A DNA stretch of 64,000 nucleotides from Dyadobacter endophyticus (lineage in GTDB: Bacteria > Bacteroidota > Bacteroidia > Cytophagales > Spirosomataceae), in assembly GCF_014641595.1 (NCBI RefSeq), contig NZ_BMIA01000008.1, positions 55,100 to 119,099 on the forward strand, read 5' to 3'. Made by a program: the position numbers and the translations under genes. Under the pieces are notes generated by a model that searched no databases, was not told the DNA's origin, and saw nothing but the letters and a program-made list of their open reading frames with translations. Shown piece by piece: positions 19,018 to 28,395 of the stretch; within the stretch, counting starts at the first letter, position 1, and every line of letters starts with the position of its first letter.

Positions 19018-19025
19018 CAAACTTA
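19018..19025 (-). promoter_or_regulatory. Putative -7 element for the symporter-GH130 operon
   Basis: TAAGTTTG on the minus strand, an exact TAnnTTTG, 33 bases before ATG 18985. No clear -33 TTTG is seen, which would fit a promoter needing an activator such as the divergent AraC protein (inference). Confidence 0.5.
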
Positions 19026-19217
19026 TCGACAAAACCGCCGCGGGGTATAGTACTTTTTTATCCATGATTAGACCAATACTAACTGTTTATAGAATTATAG
19101 GAAGAGTTACAAATGGTTTTATTAGTAATTAATATTTAAATTGTTACCTCAATATAACATAGTGAGCCGATACCGACCGGGTCGTTTTCAATTTAATCTA
19201 AAAATACAATTTAGCCT

Positions 19218-20102
19218 ATGAATGAAATTTACAGAGAAATTACCCCATTAACCCAGTACGATTGTTTTACTGTTTTTGACCGAAAAAAGACCGTTTTCGA
19301 TTTCCCGCTACACAACCACGAGGAGTTCGAGCTGAACCTGATCCTGTCGGGGAAAGGCGTGAAGCGGGTCGTAGGCGATCATACCGAAGTGATCGAAGAC
19401 GTGGAACTGGTGCTGGTGGGGAACAATCTGCCACATGGCTGGCTTACGAATTCCTACCGATGGCAGGAGGGAATGCCGGAGATTAAGGAAGTGACCGTGC
19501 AGTTTCACCGAGACTTGTTCGACGACAAATTTCTGAAACGGAACCAGCTGTTTTTTGTTCGTTCGCTGCTGGAAAAATCGGCTAAGGGAATCGCGTTTTC
19601 CAGGGATACGATTGAGCGGATCAAGCCCAGGCTCACCTCTCTGGCGCAAAAGAGCGGCTTCGATTCAATGCTGGAACTGATGTCTATCCTGCACGACTTG
19701 TCGGTTTCGCGTGATATGCGAACGCTTTCCAGCAGCACATTTACGGACGAAGACATCAATTTCAATAGTCGCCGCATCGAAAAAGTGTTCGCATTTATGC
19801 GTGACAATTATGATAAGGACGTGAATCTGGCAGGAGTAGCGAAGCTGGCCGGAATGTCGGAGGTGTCGTTCAGCAGGTTTATTAAAAAGCGCACGGGCAA
19901 GACCTTTGTGGAAAGTCTGAACGAGATCCGCCTCGGCCATGCATCTAGGTCGTTGATCAATACCTCAAACACGATTTCGGAGATCGCTTACAAGTGCGGT
20001 TTTAATAACCTTTCGTATTTCAACCGGATTTTTAAGAGCAGGAACGGCTGCACACCAAAGGAGTTTCGGGACAACTATTCCGGAACGCGAACATTTGTGT
20101 AG
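19218..20102 (+). CDS. AraC-family regulator with cupin sensor domain
   Basis: 294 residues: an N-terminal cupin (about 20-110, FPLHNHEEFELNLILSGKGVKRVVGDH, then LPHGW) and a C-terminal double helix-turn-helix (about 190-290, LAGVAKLAGMSEVSFSRFIKKRTGKTF and ISEIAYKCGFNNLSYFNRIFK). The cupin normally binds a sugar. The gene is divergent from the symporter-GH130 operon across 232 AT-rich bases, so it is the likely regulator of that operon and perhaps of the following susCD. The binding site is not identified. Confidence 0.9.
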   Translation: MNEIYREITPLTQYDCFTVFDRKKTVFDFPLHNHEEFELNLILSGKGVKRVVGDHTEVIEDVELVLVGNNLPHGWLTNSYRWQEGMPEIKEVTVQFHRDLFDDKFLKRNQLFFVRSLLEKSAKGIAFSRDTIERIKPRLTSLAQKSGFDSMLELMSILHDLSVSRDMRTLSSSTFTDEDINFNSRRIEKVFAFMRDNYDKDVNLAGVAKLAGMSEVSFSRFIKKRTGKTFVESLNEIRLGHASRSLINTSNTISEIAYKCGFNNLSYFNRIFKSRNGCTPKEFRDNYSGTRTFV

Positions 20103-20149
20103 GAACTAGTTAATGACCGAATGATTGAATTTTGAATGACCAAATAAAA

Positions 20150-20190
20150 AAGAGTTCAAAGTCTCAGATAACCCTTGACTTTGAACTCTT
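20150..20190. terminator. Hairpin terminator between AraC and ilvE genes
   Basis: A perfect 14-bp stem (20150-20163 with 20177-20190) and 13-base loop, preceded by an A run that becomes a T run on the minus strand. Outside it, GATTGAAT-type sequences at about 20122 and 20220 form a second, looser inverted repeat. It serves convergent genes. Confidence 0.75.
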
Positions 20191-20230
20191 CCGGAATTCA
20201 TAACTTATGACTCATTCAGTCATTCAATCA

Positions 20231-21298
20231 CTAAACCTTCAACATCCAGCCGAAGATATCTTCTTCTTTGCCGGTGCGGAGGTCGGTCAGGTAATTTTTT
20301 ACTTTATTCACGAATGAATCTTCTTTGATTTCGGGTAGTGCGTAATCCACACCTTCGTACGCGATCGTCGCGAACGGAGAGATTACCACGGCAGTTCCGG
20401 CTCCGAATGCGGCTTCGAGCTTACCGGCTTTCAATGCGTCGATGATCTCTTTCACGGTGATACGGCGCTCTTCTACCGGAATTCCCCAATGCTCTGCGAT
20501 GGCCACGATGCTTTTACGTGTGATACCGTCAAGCGTGGTTTCGGAAACGTGAGGGGTAAGCAGTTTGCCGTCCAGCATGAACATGATGTTCATTGTACCC
20601 GATTCTTCGATGTACTCATGATTGCGGGCGTCGGTCCAGATCAACTGATCGTAACCTTCCTGCTGGGCGAGTTTCGCCGGGTAGAGCGAACCTGCGTAGT
20701 TACCTGCGCATTTGGTAGCACCTACGCCACCTTCCGCAGCACGGATGAAATGCGTTTCCACTTTCACACGCGGAGGTTTTGCGTAATAGGTACCTACCGG
20801 GCTGGTAAAAATGATGAAATAGTATGATTCCGACGGTTTGACACCAATGTAAGGGTCGGTGGCAAACATATATGGACGAATGTAAAGCGAGCAGCCAGGC
20901 TGAGACGGCACCCAGCCTGCATCGAGGCGAAGCAATTCCGTAAGACCGTTCATGAAGACCTCTTCCGGGATTTGCGGCATACAAAGGCGCTCGGCGGACT
21001 TGTTGAGCCTTTTCCAGTTATCGATAGCACGGAAAAGCAACACTTCACCTGCGTCGTTTTTGTAGGCTTTCATTCCCTCGAAAATAGCCTGACCGTAATG
21101 GAGCGCGGCGGTCGCGGGGCTCAACGAGAGGTCGCCGTAAGGGACGATGCGCAGGTCTTGCCATTGTCCGTTTTTGTATTCGGCGATATACATATGGTCG
21201 GAGATGTTCCGTCCAAAAACGAGGTTGTTGAAGTCAACCTCCTGCAAACGGGATTTGGTGGTTTGCTGAACTTCTATTTGTACTGTGTCGGCTGTCAT
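20231..21298 (-). CDS. ilvE: Branched-chain amino-acid aminotransferase
   Basis: 355 residues, fold-type IV aminotransferase of the long (eukaryote-like, BCAT type II) subgroup. The PLP lysine is Lys196 in GATKCAGNYAGSLYPAK. Other signatures are ALHYGQAIFEGMKAY, LYIRPYMFATDPYIGV, YIEESGTMNIMFM, TTLDGITRKSI and FGAGTAVVISPF. It interconverts leucine, isoleucine and valine with their 2-oxo acids in the cytosol. It is a stand-alone gene between two terminator or intergenic regions. Confidence 0.95.
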   Translation of the reverse strand: MTADTVQIEVQQTTKSRLQEVDFNNLVFGRNISDHMYIAEYKNGQWQDLRIVPYGDLSLSPATAALHYGQAIFEGMKAYKNDAGEVLLFRAIDNWKRLNKSAERLCMPQIPEEVFMNGLTELLRLDAGWVPSQPGCSLYIRPYMFATDPYIGVKPSESYYFIIFTSPVGTYYAKPPRVKVETHFIRAAEGGVGATKCAGNYAGSLYPAKLAQQEGYDQLIWTDARNHEYIEESGTMNIMFMLDGKLLTPHVSETTLDGITRKSIVAIAEHWGIPVEERRITVKEIIDALKAGKLEAAFGAGTAVVISPFATIAYEGVDYALPEIKEDSFVNKVKNYLTDLRTGKEEDIFGWMLKV

Positions 21299-21439
21299 GA
21301 TGCCAAAAATTTTAATTTTTCAAACGCTTTCCGAAGCTAATACTTTGAAAAAAGGCAGGATTTGGAGATCCCGGCGGATTCTCTAAGTCCCGCAATTTAA
21401 AGAATTTAATCTATAAATAATTGATATTTAGTATAACAA

Positions 21440-22000
21440 TTATTTTTCCCGCGAGACCCTAGGTTGCCAGGTAACCTCTTCAATTCCCAGCTCGTGCGTC
21501 ATCGCCCGGCAGAGCATAAAAAGGTAATCGGAAAGGCGGTTCAGATAGCGGATTACGGCAGGTTCGACTTCTTCTCCCTGCTGTAAATGGATCACCGCGC
21601 GCTCGGCCCGGCGGCAGACCGTCCGCGCGATGTGCCCGAATGAAACAGCCTGATGCCCGCCCGGCAATATGAATGCTCTTAATGGAGGCACATTAGCGTC
21701 GATCAGGTCCATTTCCTTTTCGAGCAGCGTAATGTCGTCGTCGTAAAGATCGGGTAATATCTTCTTTTTCTGGTCTGGCTCCGAAGCGAGGTGCGAGCCG
21801 ATCGTGAACAGGCGGTCCTGGATTTCTTTGAGCAGGTCTTTACGACTCTCATTCACCGGTTGGTCGCGGAGCATTCCGATGTAGCCGTTCAGTTCATCGA
21901 CGGTCCCGTACGCGTCGATACGCACGTGGGCTTTACTCAGGCGCGTACCCCCGATGAGTGAGGTTGTGCCTTTATCACCGGTTTTGGTGTAGATTTTCAT
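21440..22000 (-). CDS. Cob(I)alamin adenosyltransferase, PduO type
   Basis: 186 residues of the PduO/MMAB family. Signatures are IYTKTGDKGTTSLIGGTR (ATP-binding N-terminus), HVRIDAYGTVDELNGYIGML, FILPGGHQAVSFGHIARTVCRRAERAVI and YLNRLSDYLFMLCR. It transfers the adenosyl group of ATP to cob(I)alamin, giving coenzyme B12. The gene stands alone. No cobalamin synthesis genes are nearby, so the cell probably imports corrinoids. Confidence 0.95.
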   Translation of the reverse strand: MKIYTKTGDKGTTSLIGGTRLSKAHVRIDAYGTVDELNGYIGMLRDQPVNESRKDLLKEIQDRLFTIGSHLASEPDQKKKILPDLYDDDITLLEKEMDLIDANVPPLRAFILPGGHQAVSFGHIARTVCRRAERAVIHLQQGEEVEPAVIRYLNRLSDYLFMLCRAMTHELGIEEVTWQPRVSREK

Positions 22001-22052
22001 GTGGGAATTAGGCCTTTGCTTTTTTCAATTAGGTTTTAGAAGCTTCCCGACC

Positions 22053-22060
22053 TAATTTTG
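22053..22060 (+). promoter_or_regulatory. Putative -7 element for the membrane-protein-queA operon
   Basis: TAATTTTG matches TAnnTTTG exactly, 47 bases before ATG 22108. No clear -33 element. Confidence 0.45.
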
Positions 22061-22107
22061 CACCCGATTTACTATGGCGAAAAGACCTCTATTTAGGTTA
22101 CCAATTC

Positions 22108-22620
22108 ATGAAAGTTACAACATTTGCAATAAAGATCTGGCGTTGGGCATCGTTATTATTCGTTATCGGGGCGCTGGTATGGACGTATTCGCTTTTCCCG
22201 GAAATGGTCGCGGTCGACTTCGCGGATAGCGGTTTGGCCGAGCATTATGTGGATAAGGAGCATATTTTTTATATCGTAATGGGCCTGTTTCTGGTGAACA
22301 ATGTGATCATCACAGGTATTGCCCGCCACATCCCGAACATCGATCCGATGAACCTCCCTATTTTGAAACGCAAGGAATGGGCGCAGCACCGAACTGAACT
22401 TAATGAGCACCTTACCAACTGGCTTTTTTGCCTCGTGGCCGTGATCAATACCATTATAGGTTTCAGCCTGCTGGCATTGGCGACTATCAATAGTACCAGC
22501 TACAAACTGGACGTTTTCGACTTCTCATGGCTTTATTACGCCAGTGTTGCCCTCGTTTTGTTTGTTTTCCTGCTTCCGTTGCGCCTGCTGTGGCCGCCTG
22601 TACACGAGGATAAACTGTAA
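22108..22620 (+). CDS. Small four-helix membrane protein of unknown function
   Basis: 170 residues with four predicted membrane segments: IWRWASLLFVIGALVWTYSL, IFYIVMGLFLVNNVIITGIA, LFCLVAVINTIIGFSLLALA and YYASVALVLFVFLLPLRLL. Between the second and third is a charged cytosolic-type loop (LKRKEWAQHRTELNEHL). The arrangement recalls DUF1648-type small membrane proteins, but I do not recognise a specific family. It is 11 bases upstream of queA and probably co-transcribed. Confidence 0.75.
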   Translation: MKVTTFAIKIWRWASLLFVIGALVWTYSLFPEMVAVDFADSGLAEHYVDKEHIFYIVMGLFLVNNVIITGIARHIPNIDPMNLPILKRKEWAQHRTELNEHLTNWLFCLVAVINTIIGFSLLALATINSTSYKLDVFDFSWLYYASVALVLFVFLLPLRLLWPPVHEDKL

Positions 22621-22631
22621 CATGGCGTGGT

Positions 22632-23900
22632 ATGGAAGGTAGACTAACGGCTGAGGAGAACCACGACGCATTATGGCGGAGAGAGGCAGAGGCGATCGAT
22701 CTGGAAAGCTATACCTATGACCTGCCCGACGACCGGATTGCGAAGTATCCTATGGAAATTCGTGATCAGTCGAAGCTCATGGTATACAGGAACGGTGAAA
22801 TTAACCATTTGCGGTTTACCGACATTACTTCGCAGTTACCCGAAAACACACTCCTCGTTTTTAACGATACCAAGGTTATCCCGGCCCGCGCCCATTTCAA
22901 AAAAGAAACCGGCGCGGTGATAGAGCTCTTGCTCCTGCATCCCGAACTGCCTACCCGGGTGATCAACGATGCTATGCTGGTGCAGCATTCGTGTGTGTGG
23001 GAATGTATGATCGGAAACAAAAAGCGGTGGAAAGTAGGCGATACATTGTCAGCCGTCATACAGGTAAGTGGGGCGGACGTACAACTGAAGGTCTCCTATC
23101 ACGATTACGAGCAAAATCTTATACGATTGCGCTGGGACACTGACGTTAGCTTTCTGGATCTCGTGAAAGCGTTGGGTGAGATCCCGTTGCCGCCTTACCT
23201 CAACCGTGATACGGAAGAGCCCGATAAGGAGACATACCAGACTGTGTATGCACACCATGACGGAGCAGTGGCGGCCCCGACAGCCGGATTGCACTTCACT
23301 TCGCGCGTTTTTGATGAACTGGAAAAGAAGAATATTCGTAAATCGTTTCTCACTTTGCATGTAGGAGCCGGTACTTTTCAGCCTATTAAGGCGGAGAAAG
23401 TGACCGAACACCGGATGCATTCCGAACAGGTCGTGTTCACGAAGGCGCTTATTGAGGATTTGCTTCAATCAGTTGAACGCGTTGTACCCGTAGGGACTAC
23501 TTCTCTGCGATCGCTCGAAAGCTTGTATTGGTACGGAGTGAAGCTCTTCAAAAAGGAGACGACAGACTTCAATATAGAAAAACTTTATCCTTATCCCTGG
23601 AAGCAGGAAGAATTGCCCTCGGCTAAGCAGTCTCTTCAAGCCATTGCCGATTATATGAATAGCGTTGGTTTGGAAGAGATCGTAGGAGAAACGGAAATCT
23701 TCATTTTTCCGGGCTATCGTTTCCGCTTATGCCGCGGAATAATTACTAATTACCATCAACCGGGCTCCACACTCATTCTCCTTGTTGCTGCGTTTGTCGG
23801 AAATGACTGGAATAAGATATATTCAGAGGCATTAGCGAAGGATTATCGCTTTTTGAGCTACGGCGACTCGTCGCTCCTTTGGCTCAATGATAATGCATGA
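22632..23900 (+). CDS. queA: S-adenosylmethionine:tRNA ribosyltransferase-isomerase
   Basis: 422 residues. Family motifs are YDLPDDRIAKYPMEIRDQSKLMV, LLVFNDTKVIPAR, VAAPTAGLHFT, LHVGAGTFQPIKAEKVTEHRMHSEQ, VVPVGTTSLRSLESL and NYHQPGSTLILLVAAFVGNDW. It transfers ribose from SAM to preQ1 in tRNA to make epoxyqueuosine. The first ~28 residues before YDLPDDRIA are longer than in most QueA proteins, so translation might begin later, but no better in-frame ATG is present before the motif. Confidence 0.95.
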   Translation: MEGRLTAEENHDALWRREAEAIDLESYTYDLPDDRIAKYPMEIRDQSKLMVYRNGEINHLRFTDITSQLPENTLLVFNDTKVIPARAHFKKETGAVIELLLLHPELPTRVINDAMLVQHSCVWECMIGNKKRWKVGDTLSAVIQVSGADVQLKVSYHDYEQNLIRLRWDTDVSFLDLVKALGEIPLPPYLNRDTEEPDKETYQTVYAHHDGAVAAPTAGLHFTSRVFDELEKKNIRKSFLTLHVGAGTFQPIKAEKVTEHRMHSEQVVFTKALIEDLLQSVERVVPVGTTSLRSLESLYWYGVKLFKKETTDFNIEKLYPYPWKQEELPSAKQSLQAIADYMNSVGLEEIVGETEIFIFPGYRFRLCRGIITNYHQPGSTLILLVAAFVGNDWNKIYSEALAKDYRFLSYGDSSLLWLNDNA

Positions 23901-23923
23901 TCTTATCATTTGCGAAATCCGCC

Positions 23924-25705
23924 TTATTGAACAGCAACCACCTTACTTGCTGCCGACACCCCATTCTCGTTAAAAGCCTCAATAGCAAAGTAATAAGGCA
24001 CGCCGACATTCAGGGCGCGTAGCTCGAACGTATCCGGCTCGTCGTTCCAAAACTGATAGGTTTGGTAAAGCTTGTCGGGAGCGATGCCCCATAGCACATT
24101 GTAGCCGACAGCACCCGGTACTTTTTCCCATTTCAAATCCGCATTTCGAGTATCTTTCTGGCGGATGGCTGTGAAGGTCGCCGGCGTTTGGGGGGCTTTG
24201 CCGAAGCCATTCCCAAAGATGCGCAATTCGCTGATTGCGAGGGTTGGCGAGGCTACGTATACATGCTCATAACGCACGTAACGCGCACGGACGGGTGTCG
24301 CAAGTTCGATGTAGGCGCAGGGGCGGTCGCGCTTGGGTTCCTTTGTAAGGTCGCTCGCGAGGTCCCACTTTTTGCCGTTTTTCGATGTCCAGATCTTAAA
24401 TTGCGTATAGACTTTTTCAGGCTTGTTGTCGAAAATGTCGGATTTGTAGTCGGTGTAGTTGACCTGGATAGCCTTCACTTCCTGCTCGGTTTGCAAATCG
24501 ATCGTCAATGTTTCACCGGGCTTGTTTTGCTTGGCCGCCCAGAATGTCCGCGGGTTTTCGTCGGTAATTTTTTGCGCCGCCATGGTATCAAGCGTGGAAG
24601 AGGCGGTTGCGGGCTTTTTGTAGGACAATAGCATCCAGCCGGTGAAAAGCTCGTCGCCCTTGCCTGTCCAGGTTTTGGTGGGCATTTTGTGCGGAAAATC
24701 GCCGAAGCGGGTATTGGCGAACATCTGGCCGTCTTTGTCGAAACCGGCCGCATATCGCACAATGCGGCGCTCCATGGCCCAGTTCAGGCCGATCCACGAG
24801 GTTCCGGTATTCCAGTAGTTGCCAAAATTGTCCTGAAACGTATTGCCATGCCCGGCGCCGGTCGCGAAGCCGCCCGGCTTGTAGGAAACCGGGTTGTAAG
24901 GTGCATAGGTAAATGGCCCCAGCGGTTGGTCGCTCACATATGTGCCATTGGCGTATACATTATATTCTGTGCCGGGTGCGCCGTATTGCAGGTAGTATTT
25001 GCCTTTGTGCTTAGTCATCCAGGCGCCTTCGGTGAATGGTTTGAAAGGGTCCGAGTGGTTTGGCCCAAAGCGTTCCCAGCCATGCTCGTACTGATTTAGC
25101 CAAAACATGGACTGATATTGCCCCTTGAATGCAAGCCGTTTGGAATAATCCAGCTCCGAGCCGAAAATGGGATAGACGTTCGAAGAGCCCCAATACATAT
25201 ACCATTTGTCGGTATCGGAGTCGTGGAACAATGCCGGGTCCCACGGGCCAATGTCCTTCGGCAGCCGCGGCGTCCAGCGGTTGTAGAATTCCCAAATGCC
25301 TTTTTCAGGTGCAACCGAATACAATATCGGACGCGATTCGAAGGTGGATTGGAACAAAAATAATGTATCCCTGACGGAAACGGCTGCCGGCGCGCACATG
25401 TCCTCGAAAGGCCAGCGGTTGGCGGTCAGGTATTTCCAGTTGATCATGTCTTTGGAATGCCAGTAGCCACCTGAAATGGTTACGAAAAGGAAGTATTCGC
25501 CTTTGTGATTGATAATTACCGGGTCGGCGCCGGAGCGGTAGCTGATATTTTCGTTGAGCTGTTCGAAATTGTATTTATAATCGATGTCCATCGGGTTGCA
25601 ATAAGTGCTCTGGGCAGTGGCGGGCATTGCACTGAGAACGAGTATCAAACCCATGAATATTCCGAAAGAGCGTAACAACATGATTTTGCTGATGACAGGG
25701 TACAT
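23924..25705 (-). CDS. Exported GH43-like glycosidase with discoidin-type and Fn3-like domains
   Basis: 593 residues. Signal peptide ends at PATAQ (if translation starts at ATG 25681 it is shorter and cleaner; both starts are possible). Residues about 35-350 form a five-bladed propeller with the three GH43 acids in context: SGADPVI, GPWDPALFHD and EGAWMTKHKGKYYL. About 360-500 is an F5/8 type C (galactose-binding-like) domain (AQKITDENPRTFWAA to AISELRIFGNG). About 505-593 is an Fn3-like domain. Substrate is not predictable; arabinose- or xylose-containing glycans are typical. It is convergent with queA and not in an operon. Confidence 0.85.
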   Translation of the reverse strand: MYPVISKIMLLRSFGIFMGLILVLSAMPATAQSTYCNPMDIDYKYNFEQLNENISYRSGADPVIINHKGEYFLFVTISGGYWHSKDMINWKYLTANRWPFEDMCAPAAVSVRDTLFLFQSTFESRPILYSVAPEKGIWEFYNRWTPRLPKDIGPWDPALFHDSDTDKWYMYWGSSNVYPIFGSELDYSKRLAFKGQYQSMFWLNQYEHGWERFGPNHSDPFKPFTEGAWMTKHKGKYYLQYGAPGTEYNVYANGTYVSDQPLGPFTYAPYNPVSYKPGGFATGAGHGNTFQDNFGNYWNTGTSWIGLNWAMERRIVRYAAGFDKDGQMFANTRFGDFPHKMPTKTWTGKGDELFTGWMLLSYKKPATASSTLDTMAAQKITDENPRTFWAAKQNKPGETLTIDLQTEQEVKAIQVNYTDYKSDIFDNKPEKVYTQFKIWTSKNGKKWDLASDLTKEPKRDRPCAYIELATPVRARYVRYEHVYVASPTLAISELRIFGNGFGKAPQTPATFTAIRQKDTRNADLKWEKVPGAVGYNVLWGIAPDKLYQTYQFWNDEPDTFELRALNVGVPYYFAIEAFNENGVSAASKVVAVQ

Positions 25706-25807
25706 ATTATCCTTTTTAATCTTGCAAAATTACCTGTTTTTGAATTAATAATCTTCCGTGCGGGCAAAACCATCGCGTCTTTAAGAAGTTTTGAAACCGA
25801 TAACCTT

Positions 25808-25815
25808 TACCTTTG
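25808..25815 (+). promoter_or_regulatory. Putative -7 element for tyrS
   Basis: TACCTTTG, exact TAnnTTTG, 33 bases before ATG 25849. The nearest TTTG upstream (25790-25793) is too close to be a standard -33 box. Confidence 0.5.
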
Positions 25816-25848
25816 CGGTCGATTTTGAAATAAGCAACAGTTTTTAGA

Positions 25849-27150
25849 ATGGCGATTGATTTTATAGAGGAACTACGCTGGCGGGGCATGCTGCACGACA
25901 TGATGCCGGGGACGCATGAGCAACTTCAAAAGGAGATGACTTGCGGATATATCGGTTTCGACCCAACGGCTCCTTCGCTGCACATTGGTAACCTGGCTAC
26001 CATTATGCTTTTGGTGCATTTCCAACGCGCAGGTCACAAGCCGATCGCATTGGTGGGAGGTGCTACAGGGATGATTGGCGACCCATCTTTTAAGGCGGCC
26101 GAACGGTCGTTCCTCGATGAAGATACATTGCGGATCAATCAGGAAGGTATCCGCAAGCAGCTGGAATCGTTCCTGGATTTCGATTCCGGCGAAAATTCCG
26201 CTGAAATGGTCAATAACTACGACTGGTTCAAGGATATCGGCTTTTTGCAGTTTCTGCGCGATGCTGGTAAGTATTTGAGTGTCAATTATATGATGTCTAA
26301 GGATTCTGTGAAGAAGCGCCTGGAAACCGGTATCTCGTTTACCGAATTTTCCTACCAGCTCTTGCAGGGTTACGATTTTTATCATTTATATAAAAACAAA
26401 AATGTCCGGCTGCAAATGGGCGGTTCGGATCAATGGGGTAACATTACGACCGGTACGGAGATCATCCGCCGCAAGGAAGGCGATGAAGAGGGCTATTTCA
26501 AGGCCTACGCATTGACCACGCCGCTCGTTACCAAAGCCGACGGCTCCAAGTTCGGGAAAAGCGAGGGGGGAAACATTTGGCTCGATCCGGAACGGACGTC
26601 GCCTTATCAGTTCTACCAATTCTGGCTCAACCAGAGCGACGACGATATGCCGCGTTACCTGCGCGTGTTCTCGCTGAAAGGCCGGGAGGAAATTGAAACA
26701 TTGGAAACGAGCCACGCTGCCGAGCCGCATTTGCGTATTATGCAAAAAGCATTGGCATCGGAGCTGACGATCCGTATTCACTCGCAAAAGGCCTATGACC
26801 TCGTGTTGAAGGCATCGGAAGTTTTATATGGCAAAGCGACATTGGAAACGCTTCAAAGCATTGCGGAAAATGAGTTCGAGGCAGTGTTCGATGGTGTGCC
26901 GCAAACTGAGATCAGCCGTCGGGAATGGGACGAATGTGCTAATATTACCGACCTGGTTTCCACTGTGACCCGCTCGGAAGTGTATGCTTCCAAAGGCGAG
27001 GCACGCCGCGCGATCCAGCAGAATGCGGTGAGTGTGAATAAATCGAAAGTTAGTTCAGCCGAACAGCCTTTGAGCGATTTCGCATTGCTGCAAAACAAGT
27101 TCTTGTTAATTTCAAAAGGTAAGAAGAACCATTTGATCAAGGTAATATGA
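25849..27150 (+). CDS. tyrS: Tyrosyl-tRNA synthetase
   Basis: 433 residues. Class I signature PSLHIGNLATIMLL (HIGN variant of HIGH, near residue 44), tyrosine-pocket LLQGYDFYHLYKN, QMGGSDQWGNITTG, and KFGKSEGGNIWLD as the KMSKS loop. A C-terminal S4 RNA-binding domain is present (SKGEARRAIQQNAVSVN to KKNHLIKVI). It charges tRNA-Tyr. Single gene with its own promoter. Confidence 0.97.
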   Translation: MAIDFIEELRWRGMLHDMMPGTHEQLQKEMTCGYIGFDPTAPSLHIGNLATIMLLVHFQRAGHKPIALVGGATGMIGDPSFKAAERSFLDEDTLRINQEGIRKQLESFLDFDSGENSAEMVNNYDWFKDIGFLQFLRDAGKYLSVNYMMSKDSVKKRLETGISFTEFSYQLLQGYDFYHLYKNKNVRLQMGGSDQWGNITTGTEIIRRKEGDEEGYFKAYALTTPLVTKADGSKFGKSEGGNIWLDPERTSPYQFYQFWLNQSDDDMPRYLRVFSLKGREEIETLETSHAAEPHLRIMQKALASELTIRIHSQKAYDLVLKASEVLYGKATLETLQSIAENEFEAVFDGVPQTEISRREWDECANITDLVSTVTRSEVYASKGEARRAIQQNAVSVNKSKVSSAEQPLSDFALLQNKFLLISKGKKNHLIKVI

Positions 27151-27153
27151 TGT

Positions 27154-27198
27154 TTCGACCGGCTTGGCAGGCGATTATGCCTTACCAAGCCGGTCGAA
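27154..27198. terminator. Long hairpin at the tyrS/oxidoreductase junction
   Basis: Perfect 14-bp stem (27154-27167 with 27185-27198) with an inner 4-bp stem (27169-27172 with 27179-27182). It begins 3 bases after the tyrS stop and its right half encodes the last residues of the convergent FAD oxidoreductase gene. Confidence 0.7.
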
Positions 27199-28395
27199 GC
27201 TGAAAATAGCGGCATCCTTATTTTTCTTTCCTGCAATAAGATCCGTGATGATCCCGGCAGCGATGACGCTGAACAGGATGCCGTTCCCGCCAAATCCCAA
27301 TGCGAAATAGGTATTCGGGTGCTCCCTGACACCTCCGATAAATGGAAGACCGTCCTCGGTTTCCGCAAAAGTGCCGCACCAGCTGTAATCGGTAGCAAAG
27401 GGCAGATCGGGAAACATGCTGCGGGCATTTTTTTCCAGTTCTTTGGACTTTCTATTTAGCAGTTTGTCCCTTCTAATGGCGCTTTGGAACATTTCGTCCT
27501 TACCGCCGATCAACACCCGGTGATCCGCGGTTGTGCGCAAGTACAGATAAGGACGGGCGCTTTCCCACAGCAACGCATTCCCGTACCACAGTTCTTCCTT
27601 TTCGGGCATAGGCTTGCTGACGATCGCATAGGAAGAATGCAGGCGCACGAAGTTGTGCGATACCAGCTTCTGTGACTCATAACCTGCGGCAACAATCAAT
27701 TTCTTTGTTTTGACGATGTTGCCGTTGTCCAACACCAGGGTGACACCGACCCGCTCATGTCGGATGTCGGTGATTTCCACTGTATCATACACGCGCGCAC
27801 CCTTCTGAATGCACTCCTGCAATAGCGCATGCGTGAGCGCGTACGCATCTACCTGCGCGGCTTCGTGCGAGAGGATGGCGCCGCTTTTGCGAATGCCGGG
27901 AAAATGGGAACGCAATGTGGCCTGGTCCCACCACTCAACATCGATACCGATCTTTCTCCGTGCCTCGTACTCTTTTTCCAACAGCGGCAGTTCCTCTTTT
28001 TGGGACGCGTAATACACACTCTTTACAAGCGAAAAGCCGGTTTTGACCTGCAATGAGTCCACAATTTCGCGGGCTTTATGAATAGCCTCCACACACAAAA
28101 GGTAGCTGCGCACGGCATGTTTTTCTCCGACCATACCGATAAGATCTGTGAGCATGGTGTCGATCTCGTATTGAAGCAATGCCGTGGAACCGGACGTGCT
28201 TCCCATTCCGATATGCCGTTTTTCCAGCACCACCACGGGGAAACCGGCTTGTGTAAGATGCCACGCCAGTAACGCACCGGTAATGCCGCCGCCCATGATG
28301 ACTATTTCCGCTGTCAGGTTTTCTGACAAAGCAGGGTAAGCATGCATCGCCCCGTTTTTGTAAAACCAATGAGGCTGCCCACTGAGTAGATCCAT
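27175..28395 (-). CDS. FAD-dependent oxidoreductase, DAO family
   Basis: 406 residues. N-terminal dinucleotide-binding fold IVIMGGGITGALLAWHLTQ, acidic end VVLEKRHIGMGSTSGSTALL, then substrate-domain segments and the C-terminal FAD motif GLPFIGGVREHPNTYFALGFGGNG. It resembles glycine/D-amino-acid oxidases and the dehydrogenase part of Rieske-containing DadA-like proteins, but no Rieske domain follows. It would oxidise an amine or amino acid; the substrate is unknown. Single gene. Confidence 0.85.
   Translation of the reverse strand: MDLLSGQPHWFYKNGAMHAYPALSENLTAEIVIMGGGITGALLAWHLTQAGFPVVVLEKRHIGMGSTSGSTALLQYEIDTMLTDLIGMVGEKHAVRSYLLCVEAIHKAREIVDSLQVKTGFSLVKSVYYASQKEELPLLEKEYEARRKIGIDVEWWDQATLRSHFPGIRKSGAILSHEAAQVDAYALTHALLQECIQKGARVYDTVEITDIRHERVGVTLVLDNGNIVKTKKLIVAAGYESQKLVSHNFVRLHSSYAIVSKPMPEKEELWYGNALLWESARPYLYLRTTADHRVLIGGKDEMFQSAIRRDKLLNRKSKELEKNARSMFPDLPFATDYSWCGTFAETEDGLPFIGGVREHPNTYFALGFGGNGILFSVIAAGIITDLIAGKKNKDAAIFSFDRLGKA

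Noticed and set aside
27154..27198. Hairpin after tyrS as a mobile repeat related to the 29957-30015 palindrome
   Set aside because: Its arms share only a short TTCGAC string with that element and the placement is that of a terminator.
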